Assembly (NCBI RefSeq): GCF_947494055.1
Contig: NZ_CANLTR010000002.1
Location: forward strand, 186,001 to 250,000
Direction: 5' to 3'
DNA from: an uncultured Jannaschia sp.
Lineage (GTDB): Bacteria > Pseudomonadota > Alphaproteobacteria > Rhodobacterales > Rhodobacteraceae
DNA: 64,000 nucleotides
Below the pieces are notes generated by a model that worked only from the letters and a program-made list of their open reading frames with translations, did no database searches and was not told the DNA's origin. Every line of letters starts with the position of its first letter. Position 1 is the stretch's first letter. The position numbers and the translations under genes were made by a program. This document shows positions 35,585 to 46,411 of the stretch, piece by piece.

Positions 35585-36939
35585 TCCGGCGGCGCCCCGT
35601 GGCGCAGCAGGTCGCCGAGCGGCTCCTTCCGGCGCTCCTCGAGAACCATGCGCGAGATCGTCGTGTCGGCGGTGACGTCTTCGGGGACCGGCGGCGCGGG
35701 ATCCGCCGCGGGCCCGGCCTCCGTGGCGACCAGCGCCTCCGGCCTGTTCGCGCGGTCCGGCAAGTCGAGGACAGGCAGCCCGCCGTCCGCGATGCTGAGG
35801 CGGTAGCTCGGCTCCGGCAGGCCGATCCCGGCCCGGGTGAGCGCGCCCATCACCACCCGTAGCGCCTCGCCACGGGCCGCGTTGAACGCCGTCGCCCGCT
35901 GATCGAGCCAGCCGTAGAACTCCATCGTCACCGTGCTGTCCCCTGCCTCCGCCACCCAGACCTGCGGCGGCGGATCGTCCAGCACGAAGTCGAGCGCGGC
36001 CAGTGTCTCCGCGCCGATCCGCTTGGCCTCGGCCAGGTCGTCGTTCGGGTCGATGCCGAGCGCGAAGCCGAAGCGACGCTCGTGGTTGCGGGTATAGTTG
36101 ATGATCTTCGCCTTGAAGATGACCGCATTCGGCAGGCGCACATGGTTGCCGTCCGGGTCGAGCAGGATCGTCGCGCGGCTCGTTAGCCGGATCACGGTCC
36201 CGAGCGAGCCCTCGATGTCGACCACGTCGTTCGGCTGGAACGGCTGGCGCAGCGAGAGCATGACCGAGGCGATGAAGTTCTCCACCGTATCGCGCACCGC
36301 GAAGCCGACGGCGAGCCCCACGATCCCTGCCGCGCCGAGCAGCGTGGACAGGAGCGCGGTCGCGTTCAGTATGTCGAGCGCGACGACCACGCCGATCACG
36401 ACGAAGGCGAGGCGCAGGATGGTGCGGTAGATCTCCGCGATGAAGGCGTTGGGCGCAAGCCGGACCCAGGGTCGGTTCCACCGGGCGAGCGCGAATCCCG
36501 CCGCCGTCACGAGCCCGCCCGCGACGAGCGCGATCACGAGGAGCGGCAGGTAGCCCACGACCTGCGCCAGCCGGTCGCGGAACCGGTTGAGCACCGGGTC
36601 GATCCGGCGGCCCACATCGGTGTCCTCGACCACGTCGTTCTGGATCGCGACGACGCCGTCGACCCGCGCCGCGATCTCGTCGAGGCGTGGAACCTGACTG
36701 GCGTCCAGGACCTCGCCCGTGAACGTGACGATCCCCTCCCGGACGACGACATCGACCGTCTCGAAGCCGTCGAGTTCGGCGACGATCGACCGGATGCGGC
36801 TCCGGATCGCCGCGTCGTCGCCCGCGGCCTGCGTCGTCTCGATCTCGCCCGAAGGCTGCGTCGGCGTCGCCGTCCCCTCCTCCTGTGCGAAGGCGGGGAC
36901 GGCGCAGAGGATCAGGAGGGCGGCGAGCCGGGCACGCAT
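35581..36939 (-). CDS. MscS-family mechanosensitive channel with N-terminal BON domain
   Basis: The 452-residue protein has a signal peptide (residues 1-19, cleavage after AFA) and a periplasmic BON domain (residues ~45-110). Three or four membrane helices follow between ~128 and 225, including the pore-lining glycine/alanine-rich helix LLGAAGIVGLAVGFAVRDTVEN. The cytoplasmic MscS domain comes next (QPFQPNDVVDIEG, RLPNAVIFKAKIINYTRN). It would release solutes on osmotic downshock. The BON domain may tether it to the envelope. It follows the sugar-phosphate mutase gene by three bases. Confidence 0.88.
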   Translation of the reverse strand: MRARLAALLILCAVPAFAQEEGTATPTQPSGEIETTQAAGDDAAIRSRIRSIVAELDGFETVDVVVREGIVTFTGEVLDASQVPRLDEIAARVDGVVAIQNDVVEDTDVGRRIDPVLNRFRDRLAQVVGYLPLLVIALVAGGLVTAAGFALARWNRPWVRLAPNAFIAEIYRTILRLAFVVIGVVVALDILNATALLSTLLGAAGIVGLAVGFAVRDTVENFIASVMLSLRQPFQPNDVVDIEGSLGTVIRLTSRATILLDPDGNHVRLPNAVIFKAKIINYTRNHERRFGFALGIDPNDDLAEAKRIGAETLAALDFVLDDPPPQVWVAEAGDSTVTMEFYGWLDQRATAFNAARGEALRVVMGALTRAGIGLPEPSYRLSIADGGLPVLDLPDRANRPEALVATEAGPAADPAPPVPEDVTADTTISRMVLEERRKEPLGDLLRHGAPPE

Positions 36940-36942
36940 GCC

Positions 36943-38433
36943 TCAGAAGGTCTGGTCGTAGTCGCCGACATTCGGCTCCTCGCGGATGATCGCATCCAGA
37001 TCCTCGAAGATCGCGCGCAGCTCCTCCTGCGATTCGGGGCTCTCGCAGACGACGACGAGATTCGGCGTGTTCGACGAGGCCCGCACGAGGCCCCAGCCGC
37101 CGTTCTCGAGCATCACGCGCGCGCCGTTCACCGTGATGACGTCGACGATCTTGCGACCGCCGAGCGACCCCTCGCCCTTCATCGGCGCGAGCCGGTCGAC
37201 GATCCGCTGGAGCGTGTCGTACTTCTCCTCGTCGGCGCAGAAGGGGCTCAGCGTCGGGGTGTTCCAGACCTTGGGCAGGTCCTTGCGCAGGTCGCTCATC
37301 GACTTGTCGGGATTGCGGTCGAGCAGCTTGCAGATCTCCACCGCGACCCGCATCCCGTCGTCGTAGCCGCGCCCGATCGGCTCGGCCAGGAAGTAGTGGC
37401 CCGACTTCTCGAACCCCGCCAGCGCGCCGATCTGGTGGACGCGGCGCTTCATGTGGCTGTGCCCGGTCTTCCAGTAATCGGCCTTGGCGCCGTTGGCCTG
37501 CAGCACCGGATCGGAGGCGAAGAGGCCGGTGGATTTCACGTCGGCCACGAAAGTCGCGTTCTCATGCAAGCTGGAGAGATCGCGCGCCATTATGACGCCG
37601 GTGATGTCGGCGAAGATCTCCTCGCCCTCGTCGTCCACCACGCCGCAGCGGTCGCCGTCTCCGTCGAAGCCAAGCGCGAGGTCCGCGCCCGAGGCCTTCA
37701 CGGAGGCCGACATGTCGTGCAGCATCTCCATCGCCTCGGGGTTCGGATTGTAGTTCGGGAACGTGTAGTCGAGCCGGTTATGGCTATCGACGACCTCGAC
37801 CCCGATCCGGCGCAGCACCTCGGGCGCGTAGGCCGCAGCCGTCCCGTTGCCGGTCGCGCAGACGATCTTGAGCTTGCGGGACATCTTGAAGTCGCCGGTC
37901 AGGTCGTCGAGATAGGCCTCCATCACGCCGTCCACGCGCTCCCACTTGCCGCCGTCGCGCGTCTCGCCCCGGCCCTCGAGCACGATGTCGCGCAGTTCCG
38001 CCATCTCGTCGGGACCATGGGTCAGCGGCCGCTCGAACCCCATTTTCACGCCGGTCCAGCCGTTCGGGTTGTGGCTGGCCGTCACCATCGCGACGGCGGG
38101 CGCGTCGAGATGGAACTGGGAGAAATAGGCCATCGGCGTGATCGCCGGCCCGATATCCTGCACGTGGATGCCGGCCTGCACGAGGCCCAGCATCAGCGCG
38201 TTCTTGATGGCGAGCGAGTAATCCCGGTAATCGTTGCCGACCGCGATCCGGGGTTCGATCCCGCGCATCTGCATCTGCGTGCCGAGCCCGAGCCCGAGCG
38301 CGGTGACACCCGGCAGGTTGATCCCCTCGGGATACTTCCAGCGCGCGTCGTATTCGCGGAAGCCGGTCGGCGCGATCATCGGGTCGCGCAGGAATTCCCA
38401 GGTATTCGGGGTGACGTCGGCGATCGGCTTCAT
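36943..38433 (-). CDS. Phosphomannomutase/phosphoglucomutase (AlgC-like)
   Basis: This hexose-phosphate mutase interconverts the 1- and 6-phosphates of glucose and/or mannose for exopolysaccharide and nucleotide-sugar synthesis. The 496-residue protein has the phosphoserine loop TASHNPNG (Ser120), the metal loop GFDGDGDRCG, the sugar-recognition segment EKSGHYF and the phosphate-binding C-terminal RASSNTPNL. The start at 38433 has GAGGA upstream; 16 extra in-frame codons were rejected. A nearby capsule-export pair makes a polysaccharide role plausible. Confidence 0.92.
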   Translation of the reverse strand: MKPIADVTPNTWEFLRDPMIAPTGFREYDARWKYPEGINLPGVTALGLGLGTQMQMRGIEPRIAVGNDYRDYSLAIKNALMLGLVQAGIHVQDIGPAITPMAYFSQFHLDAPAVAMVTASHNPNGWTGVKMGFERPLTHGPDEMAELRDIVLEGRGETRDGGKWERVDGVMEAYLDDLTGDFKMSRKLKIVCATGNGTAAAYAPEVLRRIGVEVVDSHNRLDYTFPNYNPNPEAMEMLHDMSASVKASGADLALGFDGDGDRCGVVDDEGEEIFADITGVIMARDLSSLHENATFVADVKSTGLFASDPVLQANGAKADYWKTGHSHMKRRVHQIGALAGFEKSGHYFLAEPIGRGYDDGMRVAVEICKLLDRNPDKSMSDLRKDLPKVWNTPTLSPFCADEEKYDTLQRIVDRLAPMKGEGSLGGRKIVDVITVNGARVMLENGGWGLVRASSNTPNLVVVCESPESQEELRAIFEDLDAIIREEPNVGDYDQTF

Positions 38434-38745
38434 GAAAGGTCCTCGGGGTGGGTGACTTGTCGCACCCCAACTAGCTTTCACGCGGCGCTTTGCAAAGCAC
38501 GACGGTCGCTGGCGGGTTCGAAAGACGTCATTGAGGAGCCTGCCAGACGCTTACCTGCAAGCCGGGACCGCACGCGCTTTCCCTCGAAGGCGAAACACGC
38601 CACCGGTACGTTTCCGAATAGCCCTTTCGCCCCTCCTACCTTGAGAACCGCCCCTCGGGCGCGCCTCCCTGCGGGCCGGGGCCGAACTCGCGTTCGACCC
38701 GTTCGGCGCTGAGGGCCGTCCACCAAACGCCCCCCCGGGCGCGCC
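38434..38745. other. Intergenic region between mutase and capsule-export genes
   Basis: About 310 bases with no supported gene. The 12-base word CGGGCGCGCCTC occurs twice, near 38656 and 38737. No T-rich terminator or promoter was recognised. Confidence 0.5.
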
Positions 38746-40329
38746 TCACCCCGAAACCTGCTCGCGGAGGATGGCAGCGGTGAGGGAGACCATGAGATAG
38801 ATGCCTGCGAAGACGAGAAACGCGAGGATCGTGTTCTCGAAGGCGCGCGGATAGGTCGGCTCGTCGGGGGCAAGCGGCGGCACCGGGGTCGAGAGATAGC
38901 GAACCTGCCGGTTCGCCTCGATCCGGGCCGTCTCGAGCTGCTGCGCGGATTGCTGCAGCATCAGTTGCCGCGTGACGAGATCCTGTTGCGCGACCTGTAG
39001 CTCCGCCGTGGCGCGCGCCAGGCTCGCATCCTCGACGCCATCCGATGTCAGGTTTTCGCGAACCGTATCAATTTCCCGCTGGAGCCGCGCGATGTTGGCC
39101 TCGATCACCGCGACCCGCGTCGGGTTCGGGCGGTCGTTCAGACGCAGACGGTCGAGCCGCATCCGCTCGTTGCGCAACTCGGTCTCAAGCGCGCCGATCT
39201 GCGCGTAGCTGTTGGAGACTTCGGCATCGGCGGAGACGACCCCCAGCCGTTCCTGAAGCTCCACGACCCGCCTCTGGCTGTCGCGCATCCGGCCGTCGGC
39301 ATTGGTGTAGCTCGCCTCGGCCCCCGCCATCTGATCGCGCCGCAGGCGGCCGGTGAGCTGATCGACCCATTCCTCGGCATAGCCGATCAGCGCTTCGGAA
39401 AAGGCGAGCGAGACCTCGGGATCGGCCGCGATCACCTCCATCTTGATGAAGCCTTCGGTCGGATCGAACCCGATCTTCACCTTGCGCTTGTAGAGCCGGT
39501 AGGCCTGTTCCTGCGAACCGTCGACTTCGAGCCTCTGGAGGGGGTCGACGTCCTCGGCGGCAAAATGACCTCTGAAGTCGAGATCCTCGTCGAGCCGTCG
39601 AAACGCGGCCCGCGAGAGCAGGTAGGCCTGCACGGTTGTCATGTCTTCCTGCGTGGCGATGCCGGTGCTGGAGAACAGGCCGCCGAGCCCCCCGATGCTG
39701 CCCTCGGCGGGGCTGGCCTGCTGGATGATCAGCTGGGACTTCGTCGCGTACATCGGCGTGGCGATGCGATAGTAGTACAGGCCCGCCAGAAGCGTCGGCA
39801 GGCCGATGAAGAACAGCAGGCGCGTCGCGAGAAGCATCAGTCGGCGGCGTCGGCGCCGGGCGATGTCGCGCTGGATCCGGATGATCTCGCCGGCCCGCTG
39901 ATCGTCGGACGAGACGGGAACGACGGGCTGCGGCGGCGGCGGCGCGGCACGGTGCGGCACGGGCAGGTCCGCAGCGTCGCCCGCCGACTCGCCCGGCACG
40001 AGTTGCAGCATGTTCGCGCGTTCGAACGGGTCGATCCCGCGTTTGCGCAACGCCTCGACCGCCTGCTGGTCCGTGGCCGCCTTGATGCCGTGCCGGAGCG
40101 CGATGCGCCGGGCCATGCGCAATTGCCGCCCTGTCGGGCGGGTCTCGTCTGCTGGCTGCGGATCGTTCCGTGCGGGGGCTCGGGTCTCCAGCAGCATGGG
40201 GCTTTCCGCGTCCTCCTGCGGGGCGGCGGCGGGTGCCTCCGGCAAGGCCTCCGGAACCGTCGCTCCCGGACGGTTGAAGCCGTCGTCCGGCCGGATGCGG
40301 TACTTGCGGGCCCTAGGCATCGTACTCAT
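38746..40329 (-). CDS. Capsule polysaccharide export inner-membrane protein (KpsE/BexC-like)
   Basis: The 527-residue protein matches the polysaccharide co-polymerase group. It has a long proline-rich cytoplasmic N-terminus (~1-165), a first membrane helix (~170-186, LFFIGLPTLLAGLYYY), a Wzz-like periplasmic part (TPMYATKSQLIIQQ), coiled coils (~330-470), and a second membrane helix near the C-terminus (FENTILAFLVFAGIYLMVSL). Such proteins bridge the inner membrane to the outer-membrane channel during capsule export. GGAGG precedes the ATG at 40329. The gene overlaps the upstream ABC gene by 17 bases. Confidence 0.88.
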   Translation of the reverse strand: MSTMPRARKYRIRPDDGFNRPGATVPEALPEAPAAAPQEDAESPMLLETRAPARNDPQPADETRPTGRQLRMARRIALRHGIKAATDQQAVEALRKRGIDPFERANMLQLVPGESAGDAADLPVPHRAAPPPPQPVVPVSSDDQRAGEIIRIQRDIARRRRRRLMLLATRLLFFIGLPTLLAGLYYYRIATPMYATKSQLIIQQASPAEGSIGGLGGLFSSTGIATQEDMTTVQAYLLSRAAFRRLDEDLDFRGHFAAEDVDPLQRLEVDGSQEQAYRLYKRKVKIGFDPTEGFIKMEVIAADPEVSLAFSEALIGYAEEWVDQLTGRLRRDQMAGAEASYTNADGRMRDSQRRVVELQERLGVVSADAEVSNSYAQIGALETELRNERMRLDRLRLNDRPNPTRVAVIEANIARLQREIDTVRENLTSDGVEDASLARATAELQVAQQDLVTRQLMLQQSAQQLETARIEANRQVRYLSTPVPPLAPDEPTYPRAFENTILAFLVFAGIYLMVSLTAAILREQVSG

Positions 40330-40966
40330 AAAGCCTCCGCGCTTCGTCGAGCGTGTCGAAATGATGCAGCTTTCCGTCGCGGAGGACGGCAGCGGTCGTC
40401 GCGAACCGTTCGAGCACCTGCGGCTGGTGACTGACGATCACCACGGTCGCCTCGCGCAGACGATCCTTGAGGATCGACCCGGCCTTGCGGTTGAATTCGG
40501 CATCGGTCGTGGTCGGCATGCCCTCGTCGATCAGGTAGACGTCGAATTCGAGCGCGAGCATCAGGGCGAAGGCGAACCGGGCGCGCATCCCCTGCGAGAA
40601 GGTCCCGACGGGCCGGTCGAAATATTCCTCGATCCCGCACAGATAGCGACAGAATGCTTCGACGTAATCCGCGTCGAGACCGTAGAGCGTCGCGATGTAG
40701 CGGGCGTTCTCGGTCGCCGTGTTGCGGTTCACGACGCCGCCCATGAAGCCCAGCGGAAAACTTACGCGGCAGGTGCGGCGGATCTCGCCCTCGTCGGGTT
40801 TCTCGAGACCGGCCATCATGTTGACGATGGTCGTCTTGCCGGCCCCGTTCGACGCGAGGATGCCCATGGAACGACCGAGCTCCACCCGGAACGCGGCCCG
40901 ATCGAGGATCACCTTCCGCTGAGTTCCCGTCCAGAAGGACTTTGAGACATTCTCGAACTCGATCAT
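40313..40966 (-). CDS. Capsule polysaccharide export ATPase (KpsT-like)
   Basis: This 217-residue ABC ATPase is of the KpsT/BexA type that powers export of capsular polysaccharide. Motifs: Walker A SNGAGKTT (residues ~39-46), signature TFSQGMRAR, Walker B VYLIDEGMPTTTDAEF, H-loop VIVSHQ. The start MIEFENVSKSFW is the family start; 20 extra in-frame codons upstream are AT-rich leader. Its natural partner, the permease KpsM, is not in this window. Confidence 0.88.
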   Translation of the reverse strand: MIEFENVSKSFWTGTQRKVILDRAAFRVELGRSMGILASNGAGKTTIVNMMAGLEKPDEGEIRRTCRVSFPLGFMGGVVNRNTATENARYIATLYGLDADYVEAFCRYLCGIEEYFDRPVGTFSQGMRARFAFALMLALEFDVYLIDEGMPTTTDAEFNRKAGSILKDRLREATVVIVSHQPQVLERFATTAAVLRDGKLHHFDTLDEARRLYEYDA

Positions 40967-41273
40967 CTGGCCGGGCAAATCCGAATCGATTGATATTCCA
41001 TGCGTTGTTATGCGTCCGAATTGCACGGATCGTTAACGCGTTGCGTATTTTACCGGACGCGTGCCAAGATTGTCTCCCGGAAGCGGTGTATTTGGACGAT
41101 CAAGGGTCTGAAACAGCTGTCGCAAGACAAGCAGTCGCGCCGCCTTGGGCTGTGCTGCACGGACCCGACAATTTCGAAACATGATCGCGCGAGGTAGGAT
41201 CCGCGTCATCACGACCGGTACAACGAAACGGGGCACCCCGAAGGGTGCCCCAAACCGCATCGCGTCGGATCGA
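40967..41273. other. Intergenic region upstream of kpsT-like gene
   Basis: About 300 bases without a gene. The half next to kpsT (40967-41060) is relatively AT-rich, includes TTAACGCG and TTGCGTATTTT, and probably holds the promoter. The other end contains the terminator of the PRC-barrel gene at 41230-41251. Confidence 0.5.
41230..41251 (-). terminator. Terminator hairpin of the PRC-barrel gene
   Basis: GGGGCACCC-cgaa-GGGTGCCCC is a perfect nine-base-pair stem with a tetraloop, 23 bases after the PRC-barrel stop. On the minus strand it is followed by GTTTCGTTG, a weak T-rich tail. Confidence 0.7.
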
Positions 41274-41624
41274 TCAGATCCAATAGGGCGCGACGCCGTA
41301 ATTCTCGTAGGTCCGGGATTCCCAATCGCGGTTGGATTCCCAGCCCTGCTCGACCTCGGGGGCCTGATTGAGTTGCGCCTCGGTGATCGAAGTTCGGAAC
41401 CCGCCGAGCGAGGTGTCGTAGGTCAGGGTGTTCCACGGAACCGGGCGCTCGTCGCCGCCGATGCCGAGGATACCGCCGAAATTCATCACCGCGTAGGCCA
41501 CTTTGCCCGATTGCTTGTCGATCATGACGCGGTCGATCGTTCCGACCCGTTCGTCATCCACGCCGTAGACGGCGGTACCGGAAACGTCGCCCGCGGCGAC
41601 AAGGTTCGCACTGTCATGGGTCAT
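41274..41624 (-). CDS. PRC-barrel domain protein
   Basis: The 116-residue cytoplasmic protein contains one PRC-barrel: GTAVYGVDDERVGTIDRVMIDKQSGKVAYAVMNFGG (residues ~16-50; note VMIDKQSGKVAYAV). This is followed by PVPWNTLTYD and an aromatic C-terminus ending NYGVAPYWI. Stand-alone PRC-barrel proteins are common in Rhodobacteraceae and other alphaproteobacteria and often stress-related, but no function is established. It is a single-gene unit with its own terminator. Confidence 0.85.
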   Translation of the reverse strand: MTHDSANLVAAGDVSGTAVYGVDDERVGTIDRVMIDKQSGKVAYAVMNFGGILGIGGDERPVPWNTLTYDTSLGGFRTSITEAQLNQAPEVEQGWESNRDWESRTYENYGVAPYWI

Positions 41625-41788
41625 CGTCTTCCTCCACTCTCATGTTACAGCCACGTCGGGCTGTTGGGTAGTCAACGCGGCGCATCCACCCGCGTTCCGG
41701 ATCGGTTTGAATTTCGCGTGCGACATCGGCCGGAACCAGCCGCGTCCAGACTTCGATCGGCGCGCTGCGCGACAACTTCCTCTCGACG

Positions 41789-41813
41789 AAAAAGGGCCCC
41801 CGCAGGAGCCCTT
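41789..41813 (-). terminator. Intrinsic terminator of groES-groEL
   Basis: On the minus strand AAGGGCTCC-tgc-GGGGGCCCTT folds into a hairpin directly followed by TTT. It lies 44 bases after the groEL stop. Confidence 0.8.
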
Positions 41814-41856
41814 CTCGGCGAACGCATCGGTCCGCAATCCTTGTACAGGACGTGCC

Positions 41857-43509
<1,653 letters not shown>

Positions 43510-43554
43510 CTAGAATGAATGGATTGAGGGGCGATATTCAGGTGATGCCGGCGT

Positions 43555-43842
43555 TCAGCCGATGATCCCGAGAATGTCGCTCTCCTTCATGATCAGAAGC
43601 TCTTCGCCTTCGAGCGTCACTTCCGTACCGGACCACTTGCCGAACAGGATGCGGTCGCCGGCCTTCACGGACGGCGCGATCAGTTCGCCGGAATCCTTGC
43701 GGGCGCCGTCGCCCACGGACACGATCTCGCCCTCGGCCGGCTTCTCCTTGGCGGTGTCGGGAATGATCAGACCACCCTTGGTCTTCTCATCGGATTCGAC
43801 GCGACGGACCAGAACGCGGTCGTGCAGCGGTTTGAAAGCCAT
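43555..43842 (-). CDS. groES: Co-chaperonin GroES (10 kDa)
   Basis: GroES is the heptameric lid of GroEL. The 95-residue product begins [21 protein letters not shown], contains the mobile loop ([15 protein letters not shown]) and ends ESDILGIIG. Two adjacent ATG codons exist; the second (43842) has better spacing from GAGAGG and gives the family start. First gene of the heat-shock operon. Confidence 0.98.
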   Translation of the reverse strand: MAFKPLHDRVLVRRVESDEKTKGGLIIPDTAKEKPAEGEIVSVGDGARKDSGELIAPSVKAGDRILFGKWSGTEVTLEGEELLIMKESDILGIIG

Positions 43843-43872
43843 CATCAGCCTCTCAGCTTAGTGTTTCGGGCG

Positions 43873-43899
43873 TTGTCACTCACCCGGAGGGAGTGCCAA
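43873..43899. promoter_or_regulatory. CIRCE operator (HrcA site) of groES-groEL
   Basis: TTGTCACTC-N9-GAGTGCCAA is an inverted repeat matching the CIRCE consensus TTAGCACTC-N9-GAGTGCTAA at most positions. It lies just downstream of the promoter and about 30 bases upstream of groES. It implies repression by HrcA. Confidence 0.9.
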
Positions 43900-43907
43900 C
43901 GAGCGGC

Positions 43908-43936
43908 TAGTTAGGAGGAGTGGAAAGCGCTGTCAA
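43908..43936 (-). promoter_or_regulatory. groES-groEL promoter
   Basis: On the minus strand a perfect -35 TTGACA (43936-43931) is followed after 17 bases by TAACTA (43913-43908). The CIRCE operator begins nine bases downstream, covering the expected transcription start. Confidence 0.65.
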
Positions 43937-44226
43937 CGGCCTGTTCACGATTTCCAAAGCCGTCGGCTCGGTTCGGCACTGGCCCGCCGTCGCGGCTCTC
44001 GCGCGTGCGAACTGACATGTGCGACCGGACGCGGGGCTCGCATCCGATGCGGCTGGATGCAAGGGCAGGCAAGGCCTGGGCGTCACGCACTTCCCCGGCA
44101 ATCCAGTCCGACATCACCCCCGGCATCCGCGGTTCTTGAAATCCCTGACCAAACGTTCCGCAAAGGCATTGCTGATTGGCGCCCGACCCTTCCATCCGCC
44201 GTGTGGCTCACCTAATTCCTTGCGTG

Positions 44227-44805
44227 ATGACCGTCACCTCCGAGATCGCCGATTGCCGCATCTGCGCCGAGCGCTTCGCCGCCACGGCCACCGCGCACCG
44301 TCCGCAGCCCGTCGTCTGGTTTCGCCCCGGTGCGCGCGTCCTGATCGCGTCGCAGGCCCCGGGCATGCGCGCCCACGTCTCGGGCAAGCCGTTCGACGAC
44401 CCCTCGGGCGTGCGACTGCGCGAATGGATGCAGGTGGACGACGCGACATTCTGGGATCGCGACAAGGTCGCCATCGTGCCGATGGGGTTCTGTTTTCCCG
44501 GCTACGATGCCGCCGGCGGCGACATTCCGCCCCCGAAGGTCTGCGCCGCGACCTGGCGGGAACGGGCGCTGGCCCATGCCGGGGACGTGCCGGTCACGCT
44601 CCTCATCGGCGGCTACGCGCAGAACTGGCATCTGGGCCGCGGTCGCGTCACCGACCGGGTGCTGAACTGGCGCGCCCTCGCTCCGCGCGTCTTCTGCCTG
44701 CCGCATCCCTCCTGGCGAAACACGGCCTGGCTGAAGAAGCACCCGTTCTTCGAGGCCGAGACGCTGCCCGCCCTGCGGGCGGCAATCCGGGAGGCACTGG
44801 CATGA
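44227..44805 (+). CDS. Uracil-DNA glycosylase-family protein
   Basis: The 192-residue protein has the uracil-DNA glycosylase superfamily layout: an N-terminal CRIC pair, the motif ASQAPGMRAHVSGKPFDDPSG (residues ~43-63; key PG and PFDDPSG), a central IGGYAQNWHL strand and the C-terminal LPHPSWRN. It lacks the four-cysteine cluster of the larger families 4 and 5, and its substrate is uncertain. The ATG at 44227 was chosen over a 17-codon longer form. Its stop overlaps the next gene's ATG. Confidence 0.8.
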   Translation: MTVTSEIADCRICAERFAATATAHRPQPVVWFRPGARVLIASQAPGMRAHVSGKPFDDPSGVRLREWMQVDDATFWDRDKVAIVPMGFCFPGYDAAGGDIPPPKVCAATWRERALAHAGDVPVTLLIGGYAQNWHLGRGRVTDRVLNWRALAPRVFCLPHPSWRNTAWLKKHPFFEAETLPALRAAIREALA

Positions 44806-45557
44806 CGCCGATCGACCAAGCGCACCGGAGGGCGGAGGCCACCGGCACGGACGAGGCGCGTCTGGCCTTCTACGAACGTCTCGCGGAGGCCGAACTGCAT
44901 CTGCTGCTCGACGCCTCGGACGGAGACAGGATGTCGCCGCGGCTTCTGGATTTCGAGGGCGCGCAATACGCCTTCGCCTTCGACCTGCCCGAACGGCTCG
45001 AAGCGTTCGCCGGCGCCGCGGCGACGGCCACCCTGTCCGGGCGGCAGCTCGCGCGCATGCTGGCTTCCGAACGTCTGGGCCTCGCGCTCAATCTCGAGGA
45101 TGCCCCGTCGGCGCAGTTGCTGCCGCCGGAGGCCGTCGCATGGCTGCTGCGGACGCTCTCCCACGCGCCGGCCGAAGAGGAGCGCCGGATCGCCACGATC
45201 ACGCCGCCGGGCAGTCTGCCGGAACTGCTCCTCGTGGCGCTCGATTCGAAGCTGCGCCTCGCGGCCGGCCTTGCGCGGCAGGCCTATCTCGTCGGCGTGA
45301 CCTACACCGATCGTTCCCGATCGCACATGCTGGGCATCGTCGATCCGGTCCCGGGCGCGGAGCCCGACCTCGCCCGCGCCGTGTCGGAGGCGCTGGTCTT
45401 CTCCGGCCTCGACGCCGGGAGCCTCGACGTGACCTTCCTGAGGGCGTCGCAGCCCTTCGCGGCCACGCTGGCCCGCCACGGTCTGCGCATCGACCTGCCG
45501 GACCCGCCTGCCGCCGGACCGGTTCGCGACCCGGACGCCCCACCCCGGCTGCGGTGA
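44802..45557 (+). CDS. SseB-family protein
   Basis: The 251-residue protein has the SseB pattern: an N-terminal helix pair (EARLAFYERLAEAELHLLL), FAFDLPERLEAFAG, SGRQLARMLASERLGLALNLEDAPS (residues ~81-105), and a C-terminal half. SseB was described as an enhancer of serine sensitivity in E. coli; its molecular role is unclear. It is translationally coupled (ATGA) to the glycosylase-like gene. Confidence 0.8.
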   Translation: MTPIDQAHRRAEATGTDEARLAFYERLAEAELHLLLDASDGDRMSPRLLDFEGAQYAFAFDLPERLEAFAGAAATATLSGRQLARMLASERLGLALNLEDAPSAQLLPPEAVAWLLRTLSHAPAEEERRIATITPPGSLPELLLVALDSKLRLAAGLARQAYLVGVTYTDRSRSHMLGIVDPVPGAEPDLARAVSEALVFSGLDAGSLDVTFLRASQPFAATLARHGLRIDLPDPPAAGPVRDPDAPPRLR

Positions 45558-45643
45558 CGCTGCGGGTAGAAAATTAAACCGTGACATTACGGCTGGCCCG
45601 GTTGGCCGGTCGCGGTCGGCGCATCGGCCCGGTCGTCGAGCGT

Positions 45644-46411
45644 CTAGCCGCGCCGCGCGACCATCGGCGCGAGCGTGACCTCCTCCGCCTCCAAAGCCGC
45701 CCGCACTGCCCGGGCAATCGCGACCGCCTCCGGGCCGTCCCCATGCAGGCAGATCGAGTCGATCGCCGCCGGGATCGCGCGCCCTGACGCGGCCTCGATC
45801 GCCCCTGTCGTCACGAAGCGCACCATCCGCGCGGCCGCCGCCTGCGGGTCATGGATCATCGCGCCGGGCTGGCCGCGCGTCACCAGCGTCGCGTCGTCGT
45901 TGTAGCCGCGGTCGGCGAAGATCTCGCCCGCCCAGGCCGCGCCCAGTTTCTTCGCCACCCGCTCCTGTACGGTCCCGGCCAGGACCAGCAGGATGATCCC
46001 GGGATCGACGCGAAGCGCCGCCGCGTAGGCCGCCCGCGCCAGCCCCTCGTCCTCGCAACTCATGTTGGACAGCGCCCCGTGCAGCTTGAAGTGCCGCACC
46101 TCGGCCCCCACCGACGCGGCCACCCCCTGGGCCGCGCCGAGCTGCCAAGCCACAAGGTTCGCCACGCTGTCCTCGGGCATCGCGATCCGCCGGCGGCCGA
46201 AACCCTGCAGGTCTGCGAAGCCTGGATGCGCACCGATCCCGACCCCGCGCTCGGCGGCCCGGCGCATCGTCGCGGCCATCACGTCCCAGTCGCCCGCATG
46301 CGCTCCGCAGGCGACGTTCGCGGAGGTCACGATGTCGAGGAGCGCCATGTCGTCGCCGATCCGCCAGTCGCCGTAGCCCTCGCCCATGTCCGCGTTCAGA
46401 TCGACCTGCAT
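45644..46411 (-). CDS. pxpA: 5-oxoprolinase subunit A (LamB/YcsF family)
   Basis: PxpA, with PxpB and PxpC, hydrolyses 5-oxoproline (pyroglutamate) to glutamate using ATP. The 255-residue protein has the family start MQVDLNADMGEGYGDW, SANVACGAHAGDW, GAHPGFADLQGFGRR, VRHFKLHGALSN and ADRGYNDDATLVTRG. Two ATG codons overlap the pxpC stop; 46411 gives the standard N-terminus. Last gene of pxpB-pxpC-pxpA. Confidence 0.94.
   Translation of the reverse strand: MQVDLNADMGEGYGDWRIGDDMALLDIVTSANVACGAHAGDWDVMAATMRRAAERGVGIGAHPGFADLQGFGRRRIAMPEDSVANLVAWQLGAAQGVAASVGAEVRHFKLHGALSNMSCEDEGLARAAYAAALRVDPGIILLVLAGTVQERVAKKLGAAWAGEIFADRGYNDDATLVTRGQPGAMIHDPQAAAARMVRFVTTGAIEAASGRAIPAAIDSICLHGDGPEAVAIARAVRAALEAEEVTLAPMVARRG

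Noticed and set aside
38478..38873. Possible gene in the gap between the mutase and KpsE-like genes
   Set aside because: Out of phase with the KpsE-like C-terminus it overlaps, basic and low-complexity, with no ribosome-binding site.
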